A stretch of 64,000 bases of DNA from QFNR01 sp043842855 (GTDB lineage Bacteria > Pseudomonadota > Gammaproteobacteria > Burkholderiales > Neisseriaceae): assembly GCA_043842855.1 (NCBI GenBank), contig JBBPJF010000001.1, positions 186,001 to 250,000 of the forward strand. Reading direction: 5' to 3'. Positions 1 to 9,138 of this stretch are shown here, piece by piece. Position numbers and translations under genes: made by a program. The notes beneath the pieces were generated by a model, which worked only from the letters and a program-made list of their open reading frames with translations, had not been told where the DNA came from and made no database searches. How positions within the stretch are numbered: the stretch's first letter is position 1; every line of letters begins with the position of its first letter.

Positions 1-237
1 TATGGTCATCATTACAAAGATCAAGAGAGATGTACCCCCCAAATAAATAGCTATATTAAAGAACTGAATTAGCAACTCTGGAATAATACAAACGACGATG
101 ATATATAACGCTCCATAGAAAGTTAACCGCAAAATTACTCTCTCTGGATACCTAGACGTTAACTCACCAGGACGAATACCTAGAATAAAAGCACTGCCTT
201 CTTTAAGGTTCTCTGCAATTTCCCTCGGGCTATATAC
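1..237 (-). pseudogene. secY: Remnant of secY (protein translocase channel), C-terminal part, cut by window edge
   Basis: Read on the minus strand, the frame gives 79 codons matching the C-terminal part of SecY, the channel subunit of the Sec translocase. It includes SPREIAENLKEG, FILGIRPGE, LTFYGALYI and YLGGTSLLIF, in the order and spacing of intact SecY, and runs off the left edge. Just upstream the same frame reads Tyr-Ile-Gly, then TAG where SecY has Leu, and TAA four codons further on. No more SecY can be read to the right. SecY is essential, so a full copy should exist elsewhere. This piece looks like a decayed duplicate or the scar of a rearrangement. No rplO lies upstream as it would in the usual operon. 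Confidence 0.8.
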
Positions 238-660
238 CTAACCAATATAATTCAGTTACTTAGGGCTCAAGTGCAGTCTCTATAGTTTTTGAGAGTGTAC
301 TTAGACTTATTGTTTACTAAGGCTGTAGCGGTTTCTTGTATACCACATAAAATGCTAAGCGTGGTGCCTATTCATCATTAATCACCGTTTGTCTGTACTG
401 TTTACAGAATAGTGCAACCGGAAAACTTTAAATAGGTTCCCTCAATCAAACTGGGGCTGTACTAGCTAGCTACAATTACCCTAATCCATAGTCCTTATGA
501 TTTTCTCCGAGCTTTTTCTCTCTACCTTAATTTCAACCGTCCCCCTGCTGTTGATGAGTTTTTCTTATTTTCATGAATTTACTACTACGAATAGACATGG
601 GGGAAAGAAACTACTCCTTAGAGGGGAACGATACTATTTCAGCAAACTCTCTGCGACTGG
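238..660. other. Gene-poor stretch
   Basis: No convincing gene. A 61-codon frame at 497-682 on the plus strand ends inside the terminator of the neighbouring gene and has no recognisable content. Stop codons are frequent in the secY-related frame. I read this as decayed sequence between the secY remnant and the lipoprotein gene. Confidence 0.5.
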
Positions 661-708
661 TTTTAAAAAGGCAAATAATTAGCCACGCAAACTTTCTAAT
701 TATTTGCC
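661..708 (-). terminator. Rho-independent terminator of the lipoprotein gene, overlapping its stop codon
   Basis: Positions 670-682 and 696-708 form a perfect 13-bp inverted repeat (core GCAAATAATTAG / CTAATTATTTGC) with a 13-nt loop. On the minus strand it is followed at once by five T residues. The stop codon of the gene on this strand (700-702) lies inside the first arm, so the last codons of the protein form part of the hairpin. Confidence 0.85.
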
Positions 709-2733
709 GAACTTATTCAAGTCATTTCTTTTCAGTGGTGAAGTACCTGTAGGCTTAACAGAGCTAGACAAACTTTCCTGCTTCGCTAAAAAGGCTCCAT
801 GTTCAAGTCCCTCTTGATAGTCCCTTAGCTTTTCTTTTTGCTGCTCTGCTGCTATTATGCCTTGACTCATACCGAGCTGAAATTGTTGCTGCCTTTCTCT
901 CCCAAGTACTGCAATCTCCTCTCCCTTAGCCACCTGTACCGCCTCATGATAGTTACGTCGTTTATCTAGGCTTATTTTTTCCTGCTCCGCCCCAGCTTGC
1001 AAAGCATTCAGTAACCCTTTCTGCCTGCTTATATTCATTAGAGAAGATTCACTTTGCCGGCCTTGCTGTTCACCTAACTTTAACTGTTTTTGCTTCTGAA
1101 TTTCTAAAAGCGCCACTGTCCTGCCCTTTTGAAGGGCTTCTTGAAACTGTATTTCCCTATTCAATTTCAATTCTTGCTGCTGGGACTTAGCCCCTGTTTC
1201 TGCAGCTGCCTGCCACAGCTGGTGCTTATATTTTTGTATCCCCTCCTTTTGCTCTCCAGCCTGTATACTTTTAGTTAGTAAGTTTCTTCTCTCAAGTTGC
1301 CGCACCTGCTGACTAATTTTTCCTTCTGCAACTGAATGCAAAAATAGAGCTGAAGGCGTCGCTGTATTTCCTTGCTGGGAGTCGCGAGGGGGAATAATCC
1401 ATGCATCCCCAACTGTTTGCAATCCACTCTCTCTTCCAATGAGCTTAGCCGCCGGATATGAAACTAAATTTTCTACCCAGGTTCTTTGTAGAGGGTCGCT
1501 AGAAGCGGAATTCTGCCTATTTCCTAGTTCTGTCACTTGTTTAATCAATGCTCCCCCTCTGCCTATCCCTAACGTAGGTAGGAAACCCTCGTTAGTCCCA
1601 CCAATAAGCTTCTGCTGTAGAGTAAATTCTGCATCCAATAAATTAGTATTTTTTCTATTTAAACGGGAGCTATCCAAGATAGAGTTCTCGTTAATTGAAT
1701 AACTAGCACATGATGAGCATAATCCAGCAAAAAGTTTTACAGGACCAGAGCTCGATAAATCTACTTGAGAACCTACTTCAGAGTCTAAATTATTTCCACT
1801 ACCATTCAGTGGTAGAAAAGCTTCCGCACGAACGCCTGTATTTGGGATTCCAGTCTCATTACGCTCTCCTTTTACAAAGCTCGAGAGGTGCTCACCTGAC
1901 CAATCCTCTAGTTTCAAGAGTCGTTTTGCCTCAGTAGTGCAAAAAATGTCTGCTCCACATACTGATTGAATGAATCTATCCGCAGATACCCTGAACTCAT
2001 CCTTAGTTTCTACCATGAAATTCTGGGGAAGGGTGTGGATTGAAGAAGGACTTATCTCCTGATTTTGCTGCTGAACGAGCGGTTCACTTCCTACAGTTTG
2101 GTAAACTACAGTAACAGCTGAAGGCTCATCCCAGATCCGCTCCATCTCCCTGCGTTCGCAAGGGTTCGTAATGGGCCCCAAACTCAAATCAGCATAACCA
2201 GCTGAATCCTCTCCTTGGCATTGCCAAAATTGCAGTGTAGGGCCGGCTCCCACAGTTTGCCCTAGCATGTTCTGAGAACTCTGTTCTGATGCACCCAAAG
2301 CTTTTTCTATCCAGTAACTCGCCCCCTTCAAAGTTTGAACAAAATCTAGACAGGCCCGGTACCCTCGGCTTTGCATATCACAGAATGAGGTTTCCCCAGG
2401 AGTATGCACATCTAATATTTGCATAGAAAACCCCACGCTATCAGTGAAACCTAAAAAGCTAACTCCTCGCCTTCGTTTTATGTCCTCTAAGCTATTTTCA
2501 TTTACCAAGGGCCGTAAGGCAGAACATGCAATTGCATTACCCTGCTGGCAACCCAAAGCCGAAAAGTCAGATCTCAAAACAGGGTGCACTGACATTTGAT
2601 AGGTATCTAATTCCCTTTCACACTCATGTGTAAAGTTCTTCTGGCAATCTATAACTTTCTCTTCTCGGGCTGAACAACTAACTAGTAGGGAAAAAATTAT
2701 CACATTACTCAATGCATACATTCCTGCTCTCAT
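700..2733 (-). CDS. Unknown large lipoprotein, Cys-rich front and Gln/Glu-rich repeat tail (677 aa)
   Basis: I do not recognise the family. From the ATG at 2733 the protein opens with a signal peptide and lipobox (LLVSC, Cys at about residue 20), so it is probably lipidated and exported. The first 200 residues have spaced cysteines (CQKNF, ECEREL, GCQQGNAIACSAL, RACLDF, FWQCQ, NPCER) that could form disulfides; the GCQQGNAIAC piece slightly resembles Sel1/Hcp-type repeats. The last 170 residues are charged and Gln-rich, with a loose repeat of the type (Y/F)xEAxxxGxxxAxxE, and are probably helical or coiled coil. A start 19 codons upstream (2790) is possible but would place the signal peptide internally. 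It stands alone and ends in a strong terminator. Function unknown. Confidence 0.75.
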   Translation of the reverse strand: MRAGMYALSNVIIFSLLVSCSAREEKVIDCQKNFTHECERELDTYQMSVHPVLRSDFSALGCQQGNAIACSALRPLVNENSLEDIKRRRGVSFLGFTDSVGFSMQILDVHTPGETSFCDMQSRGYRACLDFVQTLKGASYWIEKALGASEQSSQNMLGQTVGAGPTLQFWQCQGEDSAGYADLSLGPITNPCERREMERIWDEPSAVTVVYQTVGSEPLVQQQNQEISPSSIHTLPQNFMVETKDEFRVSADRFIQSVCGADIFCTTEAKRLLKLEDWSGEHLSSFVKGERNETGIPNTGVRAEAFLPLNGSGNNLDSEVGSQVDLSSSGPVKLFAGLCSSCASYSINENSILDSSRLNRKNTNLLDAEFTLQQKLIGGTNEGFLPTLGIGRGGALIKQVTELGNRQNSASSDPLQRTWVENLVSYPAAKLIGRESGLQTVGDAWIIPPRDSQQGNTATPSALFLHSVAEGKISQQVRQLERRNLLTKSIQAGEQKEGIQKYKHQLWQAAAETGAKSQQQELKLNREIQFQEALQKGRTVALLEIQKQKQLKLGEQQGRQSESSLMNISRQKGLLNALQAGAEQEKISLDKRRNYHEAVQVAKGEEIAVLGRERQQQFQLGMSQGIIAAEQQKEKLRDYQEGLEHGAFLAKQESLSSSVKPTGTSPLKRNDLNKFGK

Positions 2734-2906
2734 GATTCCAAAGTTAGCCTCCGCCCACGCTAATATACATTCCTCATTGTAACCGATCACTCTTTATTTT
2801 TAAATCCTTTATCAGCAAGCCTACATTGAAATAATCTACTAGTAATCTTATACTCATGAGCTGAAGGTTGAATGTTCGCTCCTACCCACCTGCTCAAGGA
2901 AGCCTT

Positions 2907-4223
2907 ATGAGACAAGTGATTCTGCGCTCTCTTCCCACTAAGCAAAAAATAGGCCTTGCCTTTTCAGGAGGCCTGGATACTTCAGTAGCTCTCTTATGGA
3001 TGAGACAGCAAGGCGCCCGCCCCTATGCCTATACTGCCAATCTAGGCCAGCCCGATGAAATAGACTATGAAGCTATTCCTAAGTCAGCACTTCAATATGG
3101 TGCTGAAAAGGCAAGATTAATTGATTGTCGACTTACACTAGCCCAAGAAGGTATAGCAGCCATCCAATGTAATGCTTTTCATATTGCAACTGGCACTATG
3201 AAATACTTTAATACTACTCCTCTAGCTAGGGCCGTTACTGGAACTCTATTAATGCAAGCAATGGAGGAAGATGATGTGCATATCTGGGGTGATGGTAGTA
3301 CTTATAAAGGAAATGACATAGAGCGTTTCTATCGTTATGGACTGCTAGCGGCATCTCAACTCTCCATCTACAAACCTTGGCTAGATGAATCCTTTACTCA
3401 GTCTTTGGGGGGCAGGGCTGAAATGTCCCAATTTCTCATTGACAACGGCTTTAACTATAAAATGTCCCAAGAAAAAGCCTACTCTACTGATTCCAATATG
3501 TTGGGGGCCACGCATGAAGCTAAGAGATTGGAATCTTTGGATAGTAGCCTTTACGAAGTAAACCCCATTATGGGAGTCCCATTCTGGGACCCACAACTTT
3601 CAATCCAAGCTGAAGAAATTAGTGTACGATTTGAAGAGGGAATTCCAGTAGGTATTAATGGTAGAACTTATACAAATCTTGTTGAAGTTATTTCTGAATT
3701 AAATCGCATTGGAGGCTATCATGGCTTCGGAATGAGTGATCAAATTGAAAATAGAATAATCGAAGCAAAATCACGGGGTATTTATGAAGCACCTGCCATG
3801 GCCCTGCTCCATACTTGTTATGAACGGCTCGTAACTGGTATCCATAATGAAGACACTATCGAACAATACCGGATAAATGGTTTGAAACTAGGGCGACTGT
3901 TATATCAAGGTCGTTGGTTTGACCCTCAGGCCCTCATGCTCCGAGAAGCTACCCAACGATGGGTCGCAAAACTCATCTCTGGAGAAGTTGTTCTTGAATT
4001 AAGAAGAGGTAATGATTACACCATCTTGTCTACATCCTCCCCCCATTTAACCTATCACCCTGAACGACTTACCATGGAAAAGGAAAGATCTGCTTTCTCT
4101 CCCAGGGATCGCATCGGTCAACTGACTCTGCAAAACCTTGATATCAAAGATTCACAGGAGAAATTAGTGCAATACCAACAAGCTGGGCTAGTCAAACTCG
4201 GGGAGGGCATTCCCAAACTCTAG
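2907..4223 (+). CDS. argG: Argininosuccinate synthase, 438 aa
   Basis: Joins citrulline and aspartate at the cost of ATP to make argininosuccinate, the next-to-last step of arginine synthesis, in the cytoplasm. The ATP pyrophosphatase loop FSGGLDTS is at residues 19-26, followed by YTANLGQPDE, WGDGSTYKGNDIERFYRYG, YSTDSNMLGATHEAK and MSDQIENRIIEAKSRGIYEAP. These are hallmarks of the long ArgG form found in E. coli (447 aa). The frame is open back to a TTG at 2868. I prefer the ATG at 2907, because AAGGAAG lies just upstream and the N terminus then aligns with E. coli ArgG. No other arg gene is adjacent and argH is not in the window. Confidence 0.97.
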   Translation: MRQVILRSLPTKQKIGLAFSGGLDTSVALLWMRQQGARPYAYTANLGQPDEIDYEAIPKSALQYGAEKARLIDCRLTLAQEGIAAIQCNAFHIATGTMKYFNTTPLARAVTGTLLMQAMEEDDVHIWGDGSTYKGNDIERFYRYGLLAASQLSIYKPWLDESFTQSLGGRAEMSQFLIDNGFNYKMSQEKAYSTDSNMLGATHEAKRLESLDSSLYEVNPIMGVPFWDPQLSIQAEEISVRFEEGIPVGINGRTYTNLVEVISELNRIGGYHGFGMSDQIENRIIEAKSRGIYEAPAMALLHTCYERLVTGIHNEDTIEQYRINGLKLGRLLYQGRWFDPQALMLREATQRWVAKLISGEVVLELRRGNDYTILSTSSPHLTYHPERLTMEKERSAFSPRDRIGQLTLQNLDIKDSQEKLVQYQQAGLVKLGEGIPKL

Positions 4224-4488
4224 GCTGTCTTCGTCCTCGCTAAATAAAATCCTGGGCAAATCCAACCGGCCCGATCAAGTAGGCTAAACAGTCAGATCAA
4301 AAAGTGGGTTAAGGAAGGACAAGAAACCTTTGGTACTGGGATTGGAATTCTACATGAGCCGCTAGCCTTCCTAGATAAAACCTCGCTGTCTCGCTCTATT
4401 TCAGAAATGAAGAACATTCCCTATCCACCACCATGTGCGACCCGATACGGCTTCCCAGCCTAGCTCCCTTAACTTACTGGGTGACTGT

Positions 4489-6345
4489 TTATAATGTACC
4501 TAATCGTGCTTTTAAACTAGTTTTAGTTGCATTGAGCAGCCGGGAGTAATAGAAGGTATTCTTCATCACTCTCTTGACGTACTCTCTTGTTTCATTAAAA
4601 GGAATAGTTTCAACATAGATAGCACCTTCCAAACCTGGCTGGCGCCATTTCCTCGCCCTGCTAGGCCCTGCATTATAAGCAGAGATAACTACAGGTTCAG
4701 AAGAAAATTGCCGATATAAGTCAGCCAGATACCAAATACCAAGGTTAAGGTTAGTACCAATATCCGATAGATCCGCTCCCTCTAGCCCAATTTGCTGAGC
4801 AATTCTCTGAGCTGAAGCTGGCAAGAGTTGCATCAATCCCATTGCTCCTCTATTACTCAGTGCCGTACGCATAAAGCGGCTTTCCTGACGTATTAGCCCC
4901 AGAACTCTTGAACTTTCAATAGAGTAAAGTTTAGCATAATTATCAATTAGATCTTTATAAGGGGTTGGAAATCTCAATTTAAAATTTAAATGTTGATCAC
5001 TCTTATCTGCACTACTAATCGACATTTCATAAAACTGATAACGCGCTGCCAAAGCAGAAGCTACCAGTAGGGCCTCTTCAGGAAAATTACGTATTGCATA
5101 GTTCCATTGTTCCCTTGCTGCAGCCCTCAGTATCTTATCATTCTGCACTAATGAGTTCTTGAGGAGAACTAAAGCTCGGTGAATCTGAGTATTTCGCTCC
5201 ATAGCAACTAGCTGTGCACTGCTAATATGCGCGCTGTTAGAAACAGTTGTAATAGGAAGATTTAATTCCTCATGAGCTAACACACTATAAAAATTTCTAC
5301 CACTAGCAGCAGCCTTATGATATAACTTATTGGCCAGATTAATATTTCCTGAAGTACTTTTTACCCTTGCCAACCAATACCACCACGTTGGATTTTCTTG
5401 TATTTCTTTGGGCATACTCTCGATAATTTCGCCCAATTGCCTCCAATTCTTTAGTCTCAGAGCAGCTCTTGCATACCACTCCCACTGTGTTTTAGATAAT
5501 TGGGATCTATCTGCACGATCGAAGTGTTGTAACGCAAGGCTCATCTCTAAATCTTTAGCACGCGACAAACCTGCTATACCTTCTGCAAAAGCTATTTCTT
5601 CTGGATCAACCACCCCATAAAGCGAATTAATAGCTGATTCTAAATCTGGTCGATTTCTTCCTTTTTGAGTAACTATTGAAAATAATTTGGAAATACTAGA
5701 AATCTTGGGATTAGCTGAGTTTTCTACTAGAGAATAACCTGTAGTACTAACTAGGCTTTTAGCTAAACTGAGGCGATTGTTGGCAATTAATATGCGCACT
5801 CTTCTCCATATATCTTTTTCTTGTAATAAATGCCGTAAAGCAGCAGTCTCAAGCATTTTATTACAACCATTTGATAAAGCTTCATTACTCTTTACCCACT
5901 TAGCCGCTAAGTCATTTAATGGTAATATCCCAGCCATAGCTGCATAGCAAGCAATTTCATTATCATGAATGTCAGTAGACAATTTTTTATAATAGTTGGA
6001 AAAATCCTCCCATCTTGATTGAGCTCCTAAAATTTTTAATAGTTCAAGCTGTACCCTCTCCAGCATAGCATTTGATTTTGTGGGATGCCTTTGTAGCATT
6101 TCTTCAGCTAACTCTGTGGAACCATTTTTCAATTGCTCTAAAACTGAGCTATACCACTGATATTCGCTCATAATCTCCGCATCATTTTGCCAACTGCCAT
6201 CCTCTGGAATAATCTGTACTGGCAGCTCTCGGGACGGTATTTGCTTAGGTGCACTCAAACCTCCAGAGCGAGGTGCGGTGGCACAAGCACTTACTATGCC
6301 CAATATACACCAACCCACTATTAGTTTTAGCTTAGTCCCTTTCAT
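4489..6345 (-). CDS. slt: Soluble lytic murein transglycosylase, Slt70 type, 618 aa
   Basis: Cleaves peptidoglycan glycan strands to 1,6-anhydromuramyl products in the periplasm. The N terminus is a signal sequence ending in a possible lipobox (IVSAC, Cys21), so this copy may be membrane-tethered, unlike E. coli Slt70. A long alpha-helical superhelix region of about 440 residues is followed by the catalytic SLT domain. That domain has the catalytic Glu in LIRQESRF, then GAMGLMQLLPASA and SAYNAGPSRARKW. The length is close to E. coli Slt (645 aa). AAAGG sits 7 nt before the ATG. It lies 11 nt downstream of trkH on the same strand and is probably cotranscribed with it. Confidence 0.93.
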   Translation of the reverse strand: MKGTKLKLIVGWCILGIVSACATAPRSGGLSAPKQIPSRELPVQIIPEDGSWQNDAEIMSEYQWYSSVLEQLKNGSTELAEEMLQRHPTKSNAMLERVQLELLKILGAQSRWEDFSNYYKKLSTDIHDNEIACYAAMAGILPLNDLAAKWVKSNEALSNGCNKMLETAALRHLLQEKDIWRRVRILIANNRLSLAKSLVSTTGYSLVENSANPKISSISKLFSIVTQKGRNRPDLESAINSLYGVVDPEEIAFAEGIAGLSRAKDLEMSLALQHFDRADRSQLSKTQWEWYARAALRLKNWRQLGEIIESMPKEIQENPTWWYWLARVKSTSGNINLANKLYHKAAASGRNFYSVLAHEELNLPITTVSNSAHISSAQLVAMERNTQIHRALVLLKNSLVQNDKILRAAAREQWNYAIRNFPEEALLVASALAARYQFYEMSISSADKSDQHLNFKLRFPTPYKDLIDNYAKLYSIESSRVLGLIRQESRFMRTALSNRGAMGLMQLLPASAQRIAQQIGLEGADLSDIGTNLNLGIWYLADLYRQFSSEPVVISAYNAGPSRARKWRQPGLEGAIYVETIPFNETREYVKRVMKNTFYYSRLLNATKTSLKARLGTL

Positions 6346-6356
6346 GAGTTACCTTT

Positions 6357-7838
6357 CTAATTTTTCCAGTATGCAGGTAAAAATAAAATAAATACTGTAA
6401 ATAATTCCAATCTTCCAATCAACATAGTAAAAATTCCTACTCCTTTTTCGAAACAAGTAAGGGCTGTATTTAAATCAGCCATAGGTCCTAATTGCCCAAT
6501 GCCGGGACCAGAATTAGTTAGTAGGGCAATAGTGAAAGAAAAGGCGGAAACTATATCTTTTCCTGTAGATATGAAGACTAAAGTTACTGCCAATGCAGTT
6601 AATAGATAAACTAAAACAAAGGCCATAACGTTCAATGCAACCTTACTTTCCACTATACTATTGTTAATCTTAACTGTACGGACGGCATTGGGGTGAATAA
6701 GCAATACTAACTCACGGTAAAGAAATTTACATTGAATGATAAACCGGATCGTTTTAATCCCTCCCCCCGTAGATCCTGCATTAGGCACTAAATTAGAAAA
6801 TACATACATGATGATCCCGATAAAAATGGGCCACTGCGCAAAGTCTACGGAACTAAAACCACACGTAGTGATAACTGATATGTAATTAAAGGCTACCTGA
6901 CGAAGCGTACTCAAAAATCCATTCAACCCTGAGCCATAAGCGCCATAGTAATAAAATAAATAAATGGAAGCGAACAAAATGCTACAAAATAGAATAGTAG
7001 AAGTAGTCTGAACCTCTTTATCCTGCCAATAATGCCTAGGGTCCTTATTTCTCAACACCGTCACATGCGTCACAAAATTAACAGTGCCCAGTAACATTGC
7101 TACCATTAAAATAATTTCAATAGTTAGGGAGTGAAAATGACCCACACTATCCGAATAGGTAGAAAATCCCCCTAAGGATATGCTGGCAAAGGCATGACAT
7201 ACAGCATCGAATAAACTCATTCCCGCTATTTTAAGGGCCAGTATAATGAACAGGGTTAACACTAGATAGGCTCCCCAAAGAGACTTGGCTGTTTGTGTAA
7301 TTCTAGGTTTAAGCTTTTTATCTTTATAGACTCCTGATACTTCAGCTCGCATAATGCTCGTTCCACCCACCCCTAATGTAGGAATAACTGCAACTGCCAG
7401 AACGATAATCCCCATTCCGCCTATCCAATTGAGAGTATGACGCCACAAATTTAAAGATGGCTCCAACTCCTCGATGTTAGAAAAGACACTACTTCCAGTA
7501 GTAGTCAGCCCTGAAATGGCTTCGTAATAAGCATTGATAAAAGGTACCTGAAGACGGTGGGAAAAATAAAGTGGTAATGCCGCGACTAAAGCAAAAACTA
7601 ACCACAATAAGGTAGCTAATAGAAAACCATCCTTATTCTGTAGTTCACGCTGGTACGCCCTGGTCCCCCTCCATATTAGGAAAGAAAAGAAAAAACTTGT
7701 GGCTGAGATAAGTATCCATTCTGGAAATACCCCATCCTGTAAGTAGAAAGACACTAGGGCTGGTGCCCAAAGTATACAGGAGAAAAGAAGATTTAAACGA
7801 GCTAAGGTATGGATGATGGGTAAGAAACGATAAAGCAT
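6357..7838 (-). CDS. trkH: Trk potassium uptake channel subunit, 493 aa
   Basis: Membrane-spanning part of the low-affinity Trk potassium uptake system, which normally works with the regulatory protein TrkA (not in this window). Four pore-loop signatures with the selectivity-filter glycines are visible: TTTGSSVF, SLGGFSTY, TTCGFSSVD and TNSGPGIG. Many hydrophobic segments separate them, and the conserved NAGSTGGGIKTIR is present. The length matches E. coli TrkH (483 aa). AGGA lies 7 nt before the ATG. slt follows after 11 nt. Overlapping frames on this strand near 7.65-7.96 kb are shadows. Confidence 0.95.
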   Translation of the reverse strand: MLYRFLPIIHTLARLNLLFSCILWAPALVSFYLQDGVFPEWILISATSFFFSFLIWRGTRAYQRELQNKDGFLLATLLWLVFALVAALPLYFSHRLQVPFINAYYEAISGLTTTGSSVFSNIEELEPSLNLWRHTLNWIGGMGIIVLAVAVIPTLGVGGTSIMRAEVSGVYKDKKLKPRITQTAKSLWGAYLVLTLFIILALKIAGMSLFDAVCHAFASISLGGFSTYSDSVGHFHSLTIEIILMVAMLLGTVNFVTHVTVLRNKDPRHYWQDKEVQTTSTILFCSILFASIYLFYYYGAYGSGLNGFLSTLRQVAFNYISVITTCGFSSVDFAQWPIFIGIIMYVFSNLVPNAGSTGGGIKTIRFIIQCKFLYRELVLLIHPNAVRTVKINNSIVESKVALNVMAFVLVYLLTALAVTLVFISTGKDIVSAFSFTIALLTNSGPGIGQLGPMADLNTALTCFEKGVGIFTMLIGRLELFTVFILFLPAYWKN

Positions 7839-7974
7839 TTTTTTTCCTAAAAACTACCATCAAAAGGAAAATATCGGTAGTAAGGCGGTATAATAAACCA
7901 TGTCCTAACAACCGTCTATCTTGAGAGATAGGCTTGAATGATTTTGCCCACTTACTCAAACTAGCTTAACCACC

Positions 7975-9138
7975 TTGAATTCAGATTCACTTAAAATAGC
8001 CATTGTGGCGGGGGAAGCCTCTGGAGATGTCCTAGGGGCTGCATTGATGCGCTCTATCCGTAACCATCATCCGGAAGTTACCTTTTTTGGCGTTGGTGGT
8101 CCTCTTATGGAAGCTGAAGGTATAAGCAACTATTTTAAGGCTGATCAGCTTGCGGTGATGGGTTTGGTAGAAATTTTAAAAAGCCTCCCTCAACTACTAA
8201 AAATTCGGCACCGCCTCCTTGAATATCTACTTTTATTAAAACCCGATGTTTACATCGGTATTGATGCCCCAGATTTTAACTTTTGGATAGAAAAAAAACT
8301 TCATGAACAGAAAATTGCTGTGGTGCATTATGTTTCACCCTCGGTGTGGGCCTGGCGCACTGGGCGGGTTAAGAAAATTGTTAAGTTCACTGACTTAGTT
8401 TTATGCCTTTTTCCAGAAGAGGCAGAGACTTACGTCAAGGCAGGCGGTAAGGCAATTTTTGTAGGACATCCGCTTGCCAGTGAAATTCCGCTGAATATTA
8501 GTCTAAAAAAATCTAGACAGAAGCTTGCTCTCCGTGAAGAGACTTTATTGATCAGTTTAATGCCAGGAAGCAGGCAGCAAGAAATCAAGAGACTTGCGCC
8601 TCTCTTTCTCTCTACTGCTAAACAGTTGTACTACTCATATCCTGAGCTGCAACTAGCTATTCCCTATTCTAGTCAGGTTAATCGTCAACTCATTGAGAAA
8701 ATTATCCAGGAACATCATTGGCAGTTTTTACCCATACACTGGGTAGGCGCCAAGGAAAAACATTTTTATCTTAGCGCCTCCAACGTAACTCTCGTAGCTA
8801 GTGGAACAGCTACTCTAGAGGCAGCCCTCTGTCGTTGTCCCATGGTGATTGCCTATAAGCTTTCTTCAATATCGTATTTCCTACTTAAACGCTTAGTACA
8901 TACCTCTCTATTTGGTCTACCCAACTTATTACTAAAAAGACAGGTTGTTCCCGAGTTGATACAGGATGCCGCGACTGAAGAAGGCTTACTGACTGCTACC
9001 CAGGCTTGGCTTAATAACGGGCAAAAGCTCGATGAAGTTTCTCAGCTTTTTTCACAATTGCATCAAAACCTGCATAAAAATACCTCTGAATTAGCTGCTA
9101 CAGCAATACTCGAGCTCATTAAAGAACACAAAACTTAA
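7975..9138 (+). CDS. lpxB: Lipid-A-disaccharide synthase, 387 aa
   Basis: Glycosyltransferase that condenses UDP-2,3-diacylglucosamine with lipid X to form the lipid A disaccharide at the inner membrane. Seen: VAGEASGDVLGA at the N terminus, FFGVGGPLME, YIGIDAPDFNF, HYVSPSVWAWR, FVGHPLASE, LMPGSRQQEI and ASGTATLEAALC, the standard LpxB series. The only usable in-frame start after the upstream stop is TTG at 7975, and no good Shine-Dalgarno precedes it. LpxB is usually flanked by lpxA and rnhB; here rnhB is 25 kb away, so the cluster is broken up. The stop overlaps the convergent alaS stop by 4 bp. Confidence 0.95.
   Translation: MNSDSLKIAIVAGEASGDVLGAALMRSIRNHHPEVTFFGVGGPLMEAEGISNYFKADQLAVMGLVEILKSLPQLLKIRHRLLEYLLLLKPDVYIGIDAPDFNFWIEKKLHEQKIAVVHYVSPSVWAWRTGRVKKIVKFTDLVLCLFPEEAETYVKAGGKAIFVGHPLASEIPLNISLKKSRQKLALREETLLISLMPGSRQQEIKRLAPLFLSTAKQLYYSYPELQLAIPYSSQVNRQLIEKIIQEHHWQFLPIHWVGAKEKHFYLSASNVTLVASGTATLEAALCRCPMVIAYKLSSISYFLLKRLVHTSLFGLPNLLLKRQVVPELIQDAATEEGLLTATQAWLNNGQKLDEVSQLFSQLHQNLHKNTSELAATAILELIKEHKT

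Noticed and set aside
497..682. 61-codon plus-strand frame
   Set aside because: Its end lies inside the terminator of the lipoprotein gene, it has no family features, and its ribosome site is poor.
4244..4461. Open stretch of about 70 codons after argG on the plus strand
   Set aside because: No start codon with a ribosome site and no resemblance to argH or any family I know.
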